Assembly (NCBI RefSeq): GCF_001861355.1
Contig: NZ_MASN01000001.1
Location: 62,001 to 126,000, forward strand
Direction of reading: 5' to 3'
Length of the DNA: 64,000 bases
Origin: Natrialba sp. SSL1
Lineage (GTDB): Archaea > Halobacteriota > Halobacteria > Halobacteriales > Natrialbaceae
In this document: positions 7,902-17,941 of the stretch, piece by piece
How the letters are laid out: each line of letters begins with the position of its first letter
Numbering within the stretch: the stretch's first letter is position 1
Program-made: the position numbers and the translations under genes
Notes under the pieces: generated by a model
What the model was told of the DNA's origin: nothing
Databases searched by the model: none
What the model saw: the letters and a program-made list of their open reading frames with translations, nothing else

Positions 7902-8878
7902 TGGCTGACGAACAACAGTTCATCGAAAACGGCCTGCAGCGGTCCCAGATTGACGAGTTCTTCCAGGAAGAACTCGGCCGCGCGGGCTACGGTGGCATGG
8001 ACGTCGCCAAGACGCCGATGGGAACCCAGATCGTCCTCAAGGCAGAGAAGCCCGGGATGGTCATCGGCAAAGGTGGCGAGAACATCCGGAAAGTGACGAC
8101 CGCACTCGAGGAGAAGTTCAATCTCGAGGACCCACAGATCGACGTGCAGGAGGTCGACGAACCCGACCTGAACGCACGCATCGTTGCGGACCGTCTCGCA
8201 AACGCACTCGAGCGCGGCTGGTACTTCCGAAAGGCCGGTCACACGACGATCGACCGGATCATGGAAGCCGGTGCGCTCGGTGCAGAGATCGTCCTCTCCG
8301 GGAAGGTCACGGGTGCACGCTCGCGCGTGGAGAAGTTCAACCGTGGCTACATCAAGCACAACGGCGAGCCTGCAGAGGAAATCGTCGACGAGGGCCAGGG
8401 AACGGCCGTCATGAAGCTTGGCACGATCGGTGTTACGGTGAAGATTATCCCGCCAAACGCCGAGCTGCCGGACGACTTCCAGATTCACGAGGACATGGAT
8501 CCGGAAGAGCTCGTCCCCGAAGCCGTCGAGGCCAACGAGGCCGAAGGTGTCGAGGATCTTCTCGAGGGCGAACCCGAGGAGGCCGAGGCAGCCGACGAGG
8601 GCGTCGAAGCTGCAGCCGACGAAACTGTCGAGACCGCAGCGGACGACGAAGCGGAGCTCGACGAGGAAGTCGTCGAGGAAGTCATCGAAGAGGAAGTTGC
8701 GGCTGACGATGATGAAGACGACTCTGATGCTGACGCCGATGCCGATGCTGACGCTGACGACGAAGACCTCGAGGAACTCGAGGAGGACGTCGAGGCAGAG
8801 GCTGAGGAACTTGTCGAGGAGATGGAAGCGGACGCTGACGCCGACGCCGACGCTGACGACGAAGGAGGTGACGCCTGA
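7901..8878 (+). CDS. rps3: 30S ribosomal protein uS3 with long acidic tail
   Basis: A 325-residue uS3. The KH domain shows VIGKGGENI at residues 54-62, and the C-terminal S3 domain runs to about residue 205. Beyond this a tail of about 120 residues is almost purely Asp, Glu and Ala, ending in Asp-Ala dipeptide runs. This tail is unusually long even for haloarchaea. uS3 forms the mRNA entry side of the small subunit. The gene is coupled to uL22 and uL29 through single-base stop/start overlaps. Confidence 0.96.
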   Translation: MADEQQFIENGLQRSQIDEFFQEELGRAGYGGMDVAKTPMGTQIVLKAEKPGMVIGKGGENIRKVTTALEEKFNLEDPQIDVQEVDEPDLNARIVADRLANALERGWYFRKAGHTTIDRIMEAGALGAEIVLSGKVTGARSRVEKFNRGYIKHNGEPAEEIVDEGQGTAVMKLGTIGVTVKIIPPNAELPDDFQIHEDMDPEELVPEAVEANEAEGVEDLLEGEPEEAEAADEGVEAAADETVETAADDEAELDEEVVEEVIEEEVAADDDEDDSDADADADADADDEDLEELEEDVEAEAEELVEEMEADADADADADDEGGDA

Positions 8879-9090
8879 TGGCAATTCTCCACGTCGAAGA
8901 AATCCGCGACATGACGCCCGCCGAACGCGAGGAGGAACTCGATGAACTCGAGACGGAACTGCTGAACCAGAAGTCCGTTCTCGCCGCCGGTGGTGCGCCG
9001 GAAAATCCTGGCCGAATCGGCGAACTCGGCCGGACGATCGCGCGGATCAAGACGGTCCAGCGAGAAGAAGGCGACCTCGACGACGAATAA
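8878..9090 (+). CDS. rpl29: 50S ribosomal protein uL29
   Basis: A 70-residue two-helix uL29 ([20 protein letters not shown], then [20 protein letters not shown]). It lies near the tunnel exit next to uL23. The start overlaps the uS3 stop (TGATG). The GGAGGTGA just upstream at 8866-8873 is a perfect Shine-Dalgarno sequence and fixes the start. Length is normal. Confidence 0.95.
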   Translation: MAILHVEEIRDMTPAEREEELDELETELLNQKSVLAAGGAPENPGRIGELGRTIARIKTVQREEGDLDDE

Positions 9091-9105
9091 CAGAGAGAGA
9101 TTACA

Positions 9106-9510
9106 ATGGCACTGACACCCGAGACACTGCCGCGACACGAACTCAACGGACTGCCGGTCCGCGTCGTCGAGAGTGACGACGATGTCCGCGAGGGACTCGA
9201 GGGGCGGGTCGTCATCGAGACGACCAACACCCTCTCGATCGAAGTTCGACGCGACGGCGAGTCTCGGGTCGTCATGGTGCCAAAGTCGGGCTCGGTATTC
9301 GAGTTCGCGATCACAGATGAAGCCGCCGACTCCGCGAAGGAGTCGGGGACCGCGTCCAAACTGGCCGACACTCAACCTGGCGAGACCGAGCAATCGGAGA
9401 CGCCGGACTGTGCTGGCGAGGGCGTGGCCTACGTTACGGTCGATGGATCGCGGTTGCTCTCACGACCCGCCCGACGCACGGAAACAAGTGGTGACTCACC
9501 ATGGCAATAG
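9106..9510 (+). CDS. rnp1: ribonuclease P protein component 1 (Rpp29/Pop4)
   Basis: A 134-residue archaeal Rpp29 homologue with an Sm-like beta barrel (LPVRVVESDDDVREGLEGRV, then TNTLSIEVRR and VPKSGSVFEF). It helps the RNase P RNA mature tRNA 5' ends. In archaea the gene sits between uL29 and uS17, as here. A Ser/Thr/Glu-rich stretch at about residues 75-100 looks like a loop insertion. The 3' end overlaps the uS17 start by ten bases. Confidence 0.93.
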   Translation: MALTPETLPRHELNGLPVRVVESDDDVREGLEGRVVIETTNTLSIEVRRDGESRVVMVPKSGSVFEFAITDEAADSAKESGTASKLADTQPGETEQSETPDCAGEGVAYVTVDGSRLLSRPARRTETSGDSPWQ

Positions 9511-9944
9511 GACTAGACGTTGAAACCCCTCCGGAACCAGCAAACCCGGAGGAATACGACTACGAGAAGTGTCCGTTCTACGGCGAGCTCTCCGTTCGAG
9601 GTCAGATCCTCGAAGGACAGGTCGTCTCGACGGACATGGACAAGACCGTAGTCGTCGAACGAGAGTACGATGTAGCGGTTCCGAAGTACGACCGCTACAT
9701 GAAGCGACGCTCGCGCATTCCGGCACACGTGCCGGGTGTGCTCGAGCCGCTCTCGGTCGGTGACACGGTCAAGATCGCAGAGACCCGACCACTGTCGAAG
9801 ACGAAATCGCACGTGGTCGTCGAAGTAACTCAGGAAGCGACTGCCGAGGACGTGGCAGCGCTGACCGGCGAGAGCGAGCCGGACCCACAGCTGTCCGCCG
9901 ACGATCTCGGCGGCGAGGACGCTGAGGACGAAGGTGATGCCTAA
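9501..9944 (+). CDS. rps17: 30S ribosomal protein uS17
   Basis: A 147-residue archaeal uS17 ([20 protein letters not shown]) with the OB-fold block [20 protein letters not shown] and [15 protein letters not shown]. The last about 35 residues form an acidic haloarchaeal tail. It is a primary 16S rRNA-binding protein. It overlaps Rpp29 upstream by ten bases and uL14 downstream by one base, so translation is probably coupled. Confidence 0.96.
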   Translation: MAIGLDVETPPEPANPEEYDYEKCPFYGELSVRGQILEGQVVSTDMDKTVVVEREYDVAVPKYDRYMKRRSRIPAHVPGVLEPLSVGDTVKIAETRPLSKTKSHVVVEVTQEATAEDVAALTGESEPDPQLSADDLGGEDAEDEGDA

Positions 9945-10342
9945 TGGAGGCAATGAAAGCCGACGTCACCCAGGGACTCAAGAAGGGCTCGCTCGTGACG
10001 TGTGCCGACAACACCGGCGCACGTGAGCTCAAGGTCATCAGCGTCTCGGGATACCACGGCACCAAGAACCGCCAGCCGAAGGCGGGACTCGGTGACAAGG
10101 TCACGGTCTCCGTGACCAAGGGTACCCCGGAGATGCGCCGCCAGGTTCTCGAGGCCGTCATCGTCCGCCAGCGGAAGTCGATCCGCCGACCGGACGGCAC
10201 GCGCCTGAAGTTCGAGGACAACGCGGCGGTCATCATCGACGAGAACGAAGAGCCCCGCGGTACGGAGATCAAGGGGCCGATCGCCCGCGAAGTCGCAGAG
10301 CGCTTCGGAGCAATCGCATCTACCGCGACGATGATCGTCTAA
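9944..10342 (+). CDS. rpl14: 50S ribosomal protein uL14
   Basis: A 132-residue uL14 with the conserved core [20 protein letters not shown] and [18 protein letters not shown]. It lies at the subunit interface and contributes to intersubunit bridges. Two ATGs compete, at 9944 and 9953. GGTGAT (9933-9938) is well spaced for the first, which overlaps the uS17 stop by one base and gives the usual family N-terminus ([11 protein letters not shown]), so the first was chosen. Confidence 0.96.
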   Translation: MEAMKADVTQGLKKGSLVTCADNTGARELKVISVSGYHGTKNRQPKAGLGDKVTVSVTKGTPEMRRQVLEAVIVRQRKSIRRPDGTRLKFEDNAAVIIDENEEPRGTEIKGPIAREVAERFGAIASTATMIV

Positions 10343-10350
10343 GGATAGTT

Positions 10351-10728
10351 ATGAGCAAACAACCACACAAACAGCGAACCCAGACGGAGCGTGCGCCGCT
10401 GCACAAGCGACAGAAGCAGCTTCACGCGACGCTCTCGGACGAACTCCGCGAGGAGTACGACACTCGTCGAACCCGCGTCAACGCGGGGGACACAGTCGAG
10501 GTCATGCGCGGTGACCACGCTGGCGAGGAAGGTGAAGTCCTTCGAGCGATCCTTGAAGACGGCACCATCCACGTCGAGGAGGTCACGGTCGAGACGGCAG
10601 ACGGCGAAGAGGTGCCACGTCCGCTCGACCCATCGAACGTTCGCATCACCGAACTCGACCTCGAAGACGAGCGTCGCGAGGCACGCCTCGAAGGCGATGC
10701 AGACGACGCAGAAGGTGATAGTGAATGA
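10351..10728 (+). CDS. rpl24: 50S ribosomal protein uL24
   Basis: A 125-residue archaeal uL24 with a KOW motif ([20 protein letters not shown], about residues 46-65). An N-terminal basic extension is followed by a short acidic C-terminal tail. It starts 23S rRNA assembly and lies near the tunnel exit. The stop overlaps the eS4 ATG by four bases. Confidence 0.96.
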   Translation: MSKQPHKQRTQTERAPLHKRQKQLHATLSDELREEYDTRRTRVNAGDTVEVMRGDHAGEEGEVLRAILEDGTIHVEEVTVETADGEEVPRPLDPSNVRITELDLEDERREARLEGDADDAEGDSE

Positions 10729-11423
10729 CGAAACACCAGAAACGACTGTCAGTACCGAAATCCTGGCCGGTCGAACGCAAGACTGAGGTCTTCACGGTCA
10801 AGGCCGGCGCTGGTCCCCACGGCGAAGAGGGTGTTCCCCTCGTCGTCCTCCTGCGGGACGTACTCGGCTACGTGGACTCGAAGAAGGAAGCGCGATACGC
10901 GCTGTCCGAGGACTCGATCCTCATCAACGGCGAACCGATCAACGACGAACAGCGTCCGATCGGTATCTTCGACATCATCGCGTTCCCCGGCCGCGAGGAG
11001 TACTACCGCGTCTTCCCCGACGAGGGAGGCCGCCTCGCACTGACCGAGATTGACGCCGAATCGGCAGACAGCCGCCTCGGCAAGATCGAGGGCAAGCAGC
11101 AGATCCCGGGTGGCGACACCCAGCTGACGCTGCACGACGGGACCAACGTCCTCGTCGACGAGGACGACTACGGTGCCAAGGACTCGATCGTCGTCGACAA
11201 CGACGACAAGTCGATCGTCGCCCACTTCCCGTACGAAGAGGGCGCGCTCGTGACGGCCATCCGTGGTAACCACGGCGGCAAGATCGGCGAGATCGTCGAT
11301 ATCGAGGTCGCTCAGAGCAGCGGATCGAACATCGTCACCGTGGAAACGGAGGACGGTGCCTTCGAGACCGTCGAGGAGTACGTCGTCGTCATCGACGAGA
11401 ACTTTACGGGTGATGACGAATGA
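10725..11423 (+). CDS. rps4e: 30S ribosomal protein eS4
   Basis: A 232-residue eS4 of the archaeal/eukaryotic type, with an S4-like RNA-binding region ([20 protein letters not shown]), a central domain and a C-terminal KOW-type segment ([20 protein letters not shown]). It overlaps uL24 by four bases upstream and uL5 by four bases downstream. It is absent from bacteria. Normal length. Confidence 0.96.
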   Translation: MTKHQKRLSVPKSWPVERKTEVFTVKAGAGPHGEEGVPLVVLLRDVLGYVDSKKEARYALSEDSILINGEPINDEQRPIGIFDIIAFPGREEYYRVFPDEGGRLALTEIDAESADSRLGKIEGKQQIPGGDTQLTLHDGTNVLVDEDDYGAKDSIVVDNDDKSIVAHFPYEEGALVTAIRGNHGGKIGEIVDIEVAQSSGSNIVTVETEDGAFETVEEYVVVIDENFTGDDE

Positions 11424-11959
11424 GCGAAGCCGACAGCGGATTCCACGAGATGCGCGAACCGCGCGTCGAGAAGGTCGTCGTCCACATGGGCGTCGGTCAG
11501 GGTGGTCGCGAACTCGGCAAGGCAGAAGACATCATCGAAGAAGTCACCGAACAGCAGAGTGTCCGTACGCAGGCAAAGCGGACCGAGCCTGACTTCGGTA
11601 TCCGCCAGGGCGACCCGATCGGGACGAAGGTCACCCTTCGCGGAACGGACGCGTACGACTTCCTCGAGAAGGCACTGCCGCTCGCGACGCTGTCCGCGAC
11701 GCAGTTCGACGACACGGGCAATTTCAGCTTCGGCGTCGAGGAACACACCGAGTTCCCGAGCCAGGAGTACGACCCGAACGTCGGGATCTACGGGATGGAC
11801 GTCACCGTCAACCTGGTCCGTCCAGGCTACCGCGTCGCCAAGCGCGACAAGGCAAGCCGTTCGATCCCGTCGAGTCACCGACTCACCCCCGAGGACGCAA
11901 TCGCGTTCATCGAGGCGAACTTCGACGCAGACGTCTCCACGGAGGACGACGATGAGTGA
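11420..11959 (+). CDS. rpl5: 50S ribosomal protein uL5
   Basis: A 179-residue archaeal uL5 with [20 protein letters not shown] near the N-terminus and the 5S rRNA/P-site loop region ([17 protein letters not shown]). Later comes [20 protein letters not shown]. It forms the central protuberance with uL18 and 5S rRNA. The C-terminus overlaps the uS14 start by eight bases. Confidence 0.96.
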   Translation: MSEADSGFHEMREPRVEKVVVHMGVGQGGRELGKAEDIIEEVTEQQSVRTQAKRTEPDFGIRQGDPIGTKVTLRGTDAYDFLEKALPLATLSATQFDDTGNFSFGVEEHTEFPSQEYDPNVGIYGMDVTVNLVRPGYRVAKRDKASRSIPSSHRLTPEDAIAFIEANFDADVSTEDDDE

Positions 11960-12164
11960 AAGCGAACAGGGACCGGAAACGGAATCGGAAGCGACTGACG
12001 CAGGCGACCGCACCGGAGAGCACGCCGCAAAGCGCACCGGACAGGAAGCGGCCTGTCAGCGCTGTGGCCGCAAACAGGGGCTTGTCGGCAAGTACGACAT
12101 CAACCTCTGTCGCCAGTGCTTCCGCGAGATTGCCCGCGACATGGGATTCAAGAAGTATCGATAA
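11952..12164 (+). CDS. rps14: 30S ribosomal protein uS14, zinc-binding form
   Basis: A 70-residue uS14. Its zinc ligands are C35, C38, C53 and C56 ([10 protein letters not shown], then [20 protein letters not shown]). An acidic, Ser/Thr-rich N-terminal extension of about 25 residues precedes the zinc module, a haloarchaeal feature. The ATG lies inside the last codons of uL5 (overlap of eight bases) behind a GGAGGACGACG ribosome-binding sequence. uS8 follows one base after its stop. Confidence 0.96.
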   Translation: MSESEQGPETESEATDAGDRTGEHAAKRTGQEAACQRCGRKQGLVGKYDINLCRQCFREIARDMGFKKYR

Positions 12165-12165
12165 T

Positions 12166-12558
12166 ATGACTGGAAACGATCCACTCAGCAACGCGCTCTC
12201 GGGACTCGACAACGCCGAGAGCGTGGGGCATCTCAGCCACGAGGTAACACCCGCCTCGAACGAGATCGGCAGCGTACTCGAGGTCTTCTACGACCGCGGG
12301 TACATCGACGGCTTCGAGTACGTCGACGACGGTAAAGCCGGTCAGTTCGAGGTCGAACTGAAAGGAGCGATCAACGAGTGTGGCCCCGTCAAGCCCCGCT
12401 ACAGCGCCGGTGCTGAAGACTTCGAGAAGTGGGAGAAGCGGTTCCTCCCGGCTCGAGACTTCGGCGCGCTGGTCGTCACGACGAGTGACGGCATCATGAG
12501 CCACTACGAGGCTCGTGAGAAGGGGATTGGTGGCCAGGTGATCGCATACGTCTACTAA
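12166..12558 (+). CDS. rps8: 30S ribosomal protein uS8
   Basis: A 130-residue archaeal uS8 beginning [20 protein letters not shown] and ending [14 protein letters not shown], the canonical C-terminus. It binds helix 21 of 16S rRNA as a primary assembly protein. The ATG at 12166 directly follows the uS14 stop (TAATATG). A longer open frame upstream, running through uS14 in another frame, was rejected. Confidence 0.96.
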   Translation: MTGNDPLSNALSGLDNAESVGHLSHEVTPASNEIGSVLEVFYDRGYIDGFEYVDDGKAGQFEVELKGAINECGPVKPRYSAGAEDFEKWEKRFLPARDFGALVVTTSDGIMSHYEAREKGIGGQVIAYVY

Positions 12559-12560
12559 CC

Positions 12561-13094
12561 ATGCGAGTTGAACTGGACATCCCCGACAACGTAACCGTCG
12601 AGATCGACCACCTCGACGTGACCGTCGACGGACCGGAAGGCAGCGTTACCCGCCGCCTCTGGTACCCCGACGTAAGCGTCGACGTGGAGGACGACACCGT
12701 GGTTATCGAAAGTGACGCCGAGGACGCGAAGACGAACGCGACCGTCGGCACCTTCGAAAGCCACATCCAGAACGCCTTCCACGGCGTGACCACCGGCTGG
12801 GAGTACAAGATGGAAGTCTTCTACTCTCACTTCCCGATGCAGGTCCGCGCCGAAGGCGACGAAGTCGTCATCGAGAACTTCCTCGGCGAAAAGGCAGCGC
12901 GACGTACGACTATCCACGGTGACACCAACGTCTCCGTCGACGACGAACGCCTCGTCCTCTCCGGTCCGAACAAGGAGGACGTCGGCCAGACGGCGGCAGA
13001 CATCGAGCAATTGACGAAAGTCAAGGGCAAGGACACCCGCGTCTTCCAGGACGGGGTCTACATCACCGAAAAACCCGCCGCAGGAGGTGCCTGA
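12561..13094 (+). CDS. rpl6: 50S ribosomal protein uL6
   Basis: A 177-residue archaeal uL6 made of two related domains. The first contains DIPDNVTVEIDHLDVTVDGP. The second has NKEDVGQTAADIEQLTKVKG with the usual C-terminal FQDGVYITEKP. It lies near the factor-binding region and sarcin-ricin loop. It starts two bases after uS8. Confidence 0.96.
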   Translation: MRVELDIPDNVTVEIDHLDVTVDGPEGSVTRRLWYPDVSVDVEDDTVVIESDAEDAKTNATVGTFESHIQNAFHGVTTGWEYKMEVFYSHFPMQVRAEGDEVVIENFLGEKAARRTTIHGDTNVSVDDERLVLSGPNKEDVGQTAADIEQLTKVKGKDTRVFQDGVYITEKPAAGGA

Positions 13095-13097
13095 TAG

Positions 13098-13820
13098 ATG
13101 GCAGACGAAGACGACAGTCCACAGGAACTCGAGGACATCAGCGGCGTCGGTGCCAGCAAGGCAGACGCCCTTCGTGAGGCCGGCTTCGAGTCCATCGAGG
13201 ACGTCAAGGAAGCCGACCAGGACGAACTGGCAGAAGCCGACGGCGTCGGCAACGCGCTCGCAGCGCGTATCAAGGCTGACGTCGGCGATCTCGAGGTCTC
13301 GGAGGAGACCGAGGCCGAGATCGAAGACGAAGGCGTCGACGAAGCTGACGAAGAAGTCGACGACGACGTCGAAACCGAACTGCAGGCCCGCGGCCTGACC
13401 GAGAAGACGCCGGAGCTTTCCGACGAGGAAGAACGGCTCCTCCAGCGCCGCAAGAGCGAAGGCAAGCCGCAGTTCAACCGACAGGACTACCACAAGAAAA
13501 AGCGCACGCCGGAATCCTGGCGACGCCCACGCGGTCAGCTCTCGAAGCAGCGCAAGGGCGTCAAAGGCAAGGGCCCGACGGTCCAGGCCGGCTACCGCAC
13601 CCCAGAATCCGTTCGGGGCAAGCACCCGAGCGGCTTCGAGGAAGTCTACGTCGAGAACGTCGACGACCTCGAAGGAGTCGACGGCGATACGGAAGCGGCC
13701 CGTATCTCCTCCTCCGTTGGCGCACGCAAGCGCGAACGTATCGAGGAAGTCGCCGAAGACCAGGGCGTTCGCGTCCTGAACCCAACGTACGAAGAGGTCG
13801 AGGTGGAATCCGATGACTGA
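13098..13820 (+). CDS. rpl32e: 50S ribosomal protein eL32 with N-terminal helix-hairpin-helix domain
   Basis: A 240-residue protein. Residues about 8-65 form a helix-hairpin-helix pair ([20 protein letters not shown] and [14 protein letters not shown]), followed by an acidic linker of about 40 residues. The eL32 domain then starts near residue 118 ([20 protein letters not shown]). The HhH fusion is a haloarchaeal feature; the ribosomal domain alone is about 130 residues elsewhere. The end overlaps eL19 by eight bases. Confidence 0.95.
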   Translation: MADEDDSPQELEDISGVGASKADALREAGFESIEDVKEADQDELAEADGVGNALAARIKADVGDLEVSEETEAEIEDEGVDEADEEVDDDVETELQARGLTEKTPELSDEEERLLQRRKSEGKPQFNRQDYHKKKRTPESWRRPRGQLSKQRKGVKGKGPTVQAGYRTPESVRGKHPSGFEEVYVENVDDLEGVDGDTEAARISSSVGARKRERIEEVAEDQGVRVLNPTYEEVEVESDD

Positions 13821-14262
13821 TCTGTCCGCACAGAAACGACTCGCAGCCGACGTCTTAGACGTCGGTCAGAATCGTGTCTGGTTCGACCCTGACTCCCAGG
13901 CTGACATCGCCGAAGCGATCACCCGTGACGAGATCCGCGAACTCGTCCAGGACGGTCGCATTCAGGCGAAAGACGCCACGGGCAACTCCCGCGGCCGCGC
14001 ACGTGAGCGCAACGCAAAGCGTGCCTACGGCCACAAGAAGGGGCCCGGCAAGCGCCGCGGCAAGAAGGGCGCACGCCAGAACGAGAAAGACGACTGGCAG
14101 AACAAGATCCGCGCACAGCGACGGAAGCTGCGCGAACTCCGCGACAAGGGCGAACTGACGCCCACGCAGTACCGCGAGCTCTACAAGAAAGCTGGCGGTG
14201 GGGAGTTCCGTAGCGTCCGGTACCTGTTGAACTACATCGACGAAAACTACGGTGACCAATAA
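13813..14262 (+). CDS. rpl19e: 50S ribosomal protein eL19
   Basis: A 149-residue eL19 starting [20 protein letters not shown]. The conserved basic helix region reads [20 protein letters not shown] and the end is [11 protein letters not shown]. It takes part in an intersubunit bridge and is specific to archaea and eukaryotes. It overlaps eL32 by eight bases and its TAA overlaps the uL18 ATG by one base. Confidence 0.96.
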   Translation: MTDLSAQKRLAADVLDVGQNRVWFDPDSQADIAEAITRDEIRELVQDGRIQAKDATGNSRGRARERNAKRAYGHKKGPGKRRGKKGARQNEKDDWQNKIRAQRRKLRELRDKGELTPTQYRELYKKAGGGEFRSVRYLLNYIDENYGDQ

Positions 14263-14810
14263 TGGCGACAGGACCACGATACAAAGTGCCGATGCGGCGT
14301 CGCCGTGAGGTCCGGACGGACTACCACCAGAGGTTGCGCCTGCTGAAATCGGGTAAGCCCCGCCTCGTTGCCCGCAAGAGCAACAAGCACACTACGGCGC
14401 AGCTGATCGTTCCCGGACCTCAGGGGGACGAGACGCTCGCAAGCGCACACTCGAGTGATCTCGAGGAGTACGGCTGGGACGCACCCACGAGTAACATTTC
14501 CGCGGCGTACCTGACCGGCCTGCTGGCCGGCCAGCGCGCCGTCGAGAACGGTGTCGAGGAGGCAGTCCTCGACATCGGCCTCAACACGGCGACGCCCGGT
14601 AACAAGGTGTTCGCAGTGCAGGAAGGTGCAATCGACGCCGGTCTCGAGATCCCGCACAACGATAGCGTGCTCGCAGACTGGTCGCGTACCCGCGGCGAAC
14701 ACATCGCCGAGTACGCAGCACAGCTCGATGAGCCGCTGTACAGCGGCGACTTCGACGCAACAGAACTGCCAGAACACTTCGACGAGGTACGAGAGGCGAT
14801 TCTCGAATGA
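14262..14810 (+). CDS. rpl18: 50S ribosomal protein uL18
   Basis: A 182-residue archaeal uL18 beginning [20 protein letters not shown], with the 5S rRNA-binding region [20 protein letters not shown] and the block [20 protein letters not shown]. It binds 5S rRNA with uL5. One-base overlap with eL19 upstream and four-base overlap with uS5 downstream. Confidence 0.96.
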   Translation: MATGPRYKVPMRRRREVRTDYHQRLRLLKSGKPRLVARKSNKHTTAQLIVPGPQGDETLASAHSSDLEEYGWDAPTSNISAAYLTGLLAGQRAVENGVEEAVLDIGLNTATPGNKVFAVQEGAIDAGLEIPHNDSVLADWSRTRGEHIAEYAAQLDEPLYSGDFDATELPEHFDEVREAILE

Positions 14811-15472
14811 GCAACTACAACGACAGCGGATGGGAACCCGTTACCCGTCTCGGTCGGATGGTTCAGGAGGGCGAAATCGACACGATGGAGGCCGCCCTCA
14901 ACTCCGGACTCCCGCTCAAGGAGCCCGAACTCGTCGACCAGCTCCTCCCCGGACTGGACGACGAAGTGCTGGACATCAACATGGTCCAGCGTATGACCGA
15001 CTCCGGACGACGCGTGAAGTTCCGTTGTGTCGTCGCCGTCGGCAACCGCGATGGCTACGTCGGCTACGCGGAAGGCCGAGACGACCAGGTCGGGTCTGCC
15101 ATCCAGAAGGCAATCGGTATCGCGAAGCTGAACATCATCAAGGTCCCGCGTGGCTCCGGTTCGTGGGAGGACCGTTCGGACCGTCCACACTCGCTGACCC
15201 GCCAGACGACCGGCAAAGCCGGCTCCGTCGAGGTCGAGGTCATTCCAGCTCCCGAAGGGCTCGGACTCGCCGCGAGTGACACGGTTCACGCCGTCCTCGA
15301 TCTCGCCGGCATCGAAAACGCCTGGACCAAGAGTCACGGCAACACCCGCACGACGGTGAACCTCGCGAAGGCGACGTTCAACGCACTCGAGAACGCTTCG
15401 CAGTCGCGCCAGCCACAGATTCGCGGAGCCGCTGACAGTGACAGCGACGAAGCCGAGGTGGCTGACCAATGA
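14807..15472 (+). CDS. rps5: 30S ribosomal protein uS5
   Basis: A 221-residue archaeal uS5 with the double-stranded RNA-binding-like domain ([20 protein letters not shown]) and the signature [20 protein letters not shown]. It lines the mRNA entry channel and influences decoding accuracy. It overlaps uL18 and uL30 by four bases each. A short acidic tail ends the protein. Confidence 0.96.
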   Translation: MSNYNDSGWEPVTRLGRMVQEGEIDTMEAALNSGLPLKEPELVDQLLPGLDDEVLDINMVQRMTDSGRRVKFRCVVAVGNRDGYVGYAEGRDDQVGSAIQKAIGIAKLNIIKVPRGSGSWEDRSDRPHSLTRQTTGKAGSVEVEVIPAPEGLGLAASDTVHAVLDLAGIENAWTKSHGNTRTTVNLAKATFNALENASQSRQPQIRGAADSDSDEAEVADQ

Positions 15473-15936
15473 AGGCCGTCGTCCAGGTCCGTGGTGAGGT
15501 AAACCGCAACCAGGATATCCAGGACACCCTGGAGATGCTCAACATCCACGAAAACAACCACTGCGCGCTCATTCCCGAGACCGACACCTACGTCGGCATG
15601 GTCAACAAGGTCAACGACTTCGTTGCCCACGGGGAGCCTGACGCCGAGGTACTCGAGACGCTGCTCGCCAAGCGAGCGGAGCCACTCGAGGGGCGCCAGT
15701 CCGACGTGGACGAGGAGTGGCTCGCCGAGAACACCGACTACGACGAGTTCGGTGCGCTCGCCGAGGCGCTACTCGAAGAGGAGACGACGCTTCGCGAGCA
15801 GGGACTGTCGCCGACGCTGCGACTGCACCCGCCGCGTGGCGGTCACGACGGGATCAAGAAGCCGACCGCGGAGGGCGGCCAACTCGGAAAGCATACAACC
15901 GAGGAAATTAACGTCCTGTTAGAATCGATGCGATAA
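15469..15936 (+). CDS. rpl30: 50S ribosomal protein uL30
   Basis: A 155-residue archaeal uL30 with a ferredoxin-like N-terminal half ([20 protein letters not shown]). The archaeal C-terminal extension ends [20 protein letters not shown]... The ATG overlaps the uS5 stop by four bases. uL15 follows after two bases. Normal archaeal length; bacterial forms are about 60 residues. Confidence 0.95.
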   Translation: MKAVVQVRGEVNRNQDIQDTLEMLNIHENNHCALIPETDTYVGMVNKVNDFVAHGEPDAEVLETLLAKRAEPLEGRQSDVDEEWLAENTDYDEFGALAEALLEEETTLREQGLSPTLRLHPPRGGHDGIKKPTAEGGQLGKHTTEEINVLLESMR

Positions 15937-15938
15937 CA

Positions 15939-16451
15939 ATGACGAGTAAAAAACGACGCCAGCGTGGATCGCGCACCCACAGCGGTGGCTCCCACAAGAA
16001 TCGACGTGGAGCAGGCCACCGTGGTGGACGCGGACGCGCCGGGCGAAGCAAACACGAGTTCCACAACTACGAACCGAAGGGCAAACACGGCTTCAAGCGA
16101 CCGCAGGGGATCCGCGAGAACGTCGCGGAGATCGACATCCAGAAACTGGATGAAGATGCGATCCTCTACGTCGCCGAGGATGAAGCCGAAGAGACTGACG
16201 ACGGCTACCGACTCGACGCACGCGATATCGTCGAGGATGGTCACGAGGTCGACGTCGTCAAGGTGCTTGGCTCCGGACAGGTCCGGAACGCACTCGAAGT
16301 GACGGCTGATGCCTTCTCCGATGCAGCCCGCGAGAAGATCGAGGCTGCCGATGGCGAAGCCGTCCTTTCCGAGCGTGCACAGGAAGCAGCCGAAGCAGCG
16401 GCGGAAGCCGACGCTGAAGACGCCGACGACGCCGAACAGGACGAGGAGTAA
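15939..16451 (+). CDS. rpl15: 50S ribosomal protein uL15
   Basis: A 170-residue archaeal uL15. The Gly/Arg-rich N-terminus (RGSRTHSGGSHKNRRGAGHR) threads into 23S rRNA, and the globular C-terminal half has DVVKVLGSGQVRNALEVTAD. The last about 25 residues are Ala/Asp/Glu-rich. It is followed by secY after three bases, as in most archaea. Confidence 0.96.
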   Translation: MTSKKRRQRGSRTHSGGSHKNRRGAGHRGGRGRAGRSKHEFHNYEPKGKHGFKRPQGIRENVAEIDIQKLDEDAILYVAEDEAEETDDGYRLDARDIVEDGHEVDVVKVLGSGQVRNALEVTADAFSDAAREKIEAADGEAVLSERAQEAAEAAAEADAEDADDAEQDEE

Positions 16452-16454
16452 CAT

Positions 16455-17924
16455 ATGGGATGGAAGGAAGCCGCTGAACCGGTCTTAACACGGATGCCCG
16501 CAGTGCGCCGTCCGGAGGGGCACGTCCCCTTCAAGCGCAAGCTGGCGTGGACGGCCGGCATCCTGATGTTGTACTTCTTCCTGACGAACATCCAGCTGCT
16601 CGGCATCGAAGCCGGGCAGGCAGACGACCTCTTCGGGGAGTTCCGTGCCGTCCTCGCGGGCGAGCACATGTCCCTGCTGCAGGTCGGTATCGGACCGATC
16701 GTCACGGCAAGCATCGTCTTGCAGTTGCTCGGTGGTGCGAACCTGTTGGGTCTCGATACGGACGACCCACGTGATCAGGTCCTCTACCAGGGACTGCAGA
16801 AACTGCTCGTCATCGTGATGACGGCGTTAACTGCGCTTCCGATGGTGTTCGCCGGCGGCTTCCTGCCAGCTCAGCAGTCGCTCACGCTCGGCGGATTCAC
16901 CTTCGATCACACCCAGATTCAGCTGCTGATGTTCACCCAGATCTTCATCGGCGGCGTCCTCATCCTCTACATGGACGAGGTCGTCAGCAAGTGGGGTGTC
17001 GGCAGCGGGATCGGGCTGTTCATCATCGCCGGCGTGAGCCAGCGTCTCGTGACCGGGTTCATCCAGCCCACCGAAGGTGGGTTCTTCTACAACTGGTACC
17101 TGATCCTCACGGGTCAGATGGAGGTCGGTTCGCTGGTCTCCGGTGACGGGTTGTACACCCTGTTGATGGGTGATGGCGGACAGATCATTGCGCTCCTGAC
17201 GACGCTGCTGATCTTCGCAATCGTCGTCTACGCGGAGTCCGTGCGAGTGGAGATCCCACTCAGCCACGCCCGCGTCAAGGGTGCTCGCGGTCGCTTCCCA
17301 GTGAAGCTCATCTACGCGAGCGTCCTGCCAATGATCCTCGTTCGAGCGCTGCAGGCCAACATCCAGTTCATGGGGCAGATCATGTACTCCCAGCTGGGAG
17401 ACAGCATGCCGTCCGTACTCGGAACCTTCGGCCCTGACGGCCAGCCCGTCGGTGGGTTCTTCTACTACACGGCACCGATCTACTCGCCCGACGACTGGAT
17501 GTGGTGGACCGGTGAGGTCGCCCAGGAAGCCTGGATGGTGATGATCCGCATCGGCGTCGACCTGACGTTCATGGTCATCGGCGGTGCCATCTTCGCCATC
17601 TTCTGGGTCGAGACCACCAACATGGGGCCTGACGCAACCGCCCGCCAGATTCAGAACTCCGGTATGCAGATCCCCGGCTTCCGACAGAACGTCGGCGTCA
17701 TCGAGAAGGTCATGGAGCGGTACATTCCGCAGGTGACCGTCATCGGTGGCGCACTCGTCGGCCTGCTCGCCGTCTGGGCGAACATGCTCGGCACGATCGG
17801 TGCGGTTACCGGGACCGGCCTGCTGCTGGCCGTCTCCATCACCTACAAGCTCTACGAGGAGATCGCCGAAGAGCAGATGATGGAGATGCACCCGATGATG
17901 CGCGAGATGTTCGGTAAAGAGTAG
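16455..17924 (+). CDS. secY: preprotein translocase subunit SecY
   Basis: A 489-residue SecY/Sec61-alpha with about ten transmembrane helices, forming the protein-conducting channel. The N-terminal segment MGWKEAAEPVLTRMPAVRRP is the usual amphipathic lead. The plug region follows TM1 (IEAGQADDLFGEFRAVLAGE). The conserved cytosolic loop has VRVEIPLSHARVKGARGRFP. It is the last gene of the ribosomal operon. Adk usually follows in archaea but lies 8.4 kb away here. A 7-bp-arm hairpin overlaps its stop codon. Confidence 0.97.
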   Translation: MGWKEAAEPVLTRMPAVRRPEGHVPFKRKLAWTAGILMLYFFLTNIQLLGIEAGQADDLFGEFRAVLAGEHMSLLQVGIGPIVTASIVLQLLGGANLLGLDTDDPRDQVLYQGLQKLLVIVMTALTALPMVFAGGFLPAQQSLTLGGFTFDHTQIQLLMFTQIFIGGVLILYMDEVVSKWGVGSGIGLFIIAGVSQRLVTGFIQPTEGGFFYNWYLILTGQMEVGSLVSGDGLYTLLMGDGGQIIALLTTLLIFAIVVYAESVRVEIPLSHARVKGARGRFPVKLIYASVLPMILVRALQANIQFMGQIMYSQLGDSMPSVLGTFGPDGQPVGGFFYYTAPIYSPDDWMWWTGEVAQEAWMVMIRIGVDLTFMVIGGAIFAIFWVETTNMGPDATARQIQNSGMQIPGFRQNVGVIEKVMERYIPQVTVIGGALVGLLAVWANMLGTIGAVTGTGLLLAVSITYKLYEEIAEEQMMEMHPMMREMFGKE

Positions 17925-17941
17925 ACTGCCCTACGCAGTCT
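17923..17941 (+). terminator. putative operon terminator hairpin after secY
   Basis: AGACTGC (17923-17929) and GCAGTCT (17935-17941) are perfectly complementary, with a 5-base loop. The left arm starts inside the secY stop codon. A T-rich stretch (TCTTGCAGTTCTTCG) overlaps and follows the right arm. Archaeal termination relies mostly on T tracts and FttA, so the hairpin may also protect the mRNA end. FttA itself is encoded at the right edge of this window. Confidence 0.5.
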
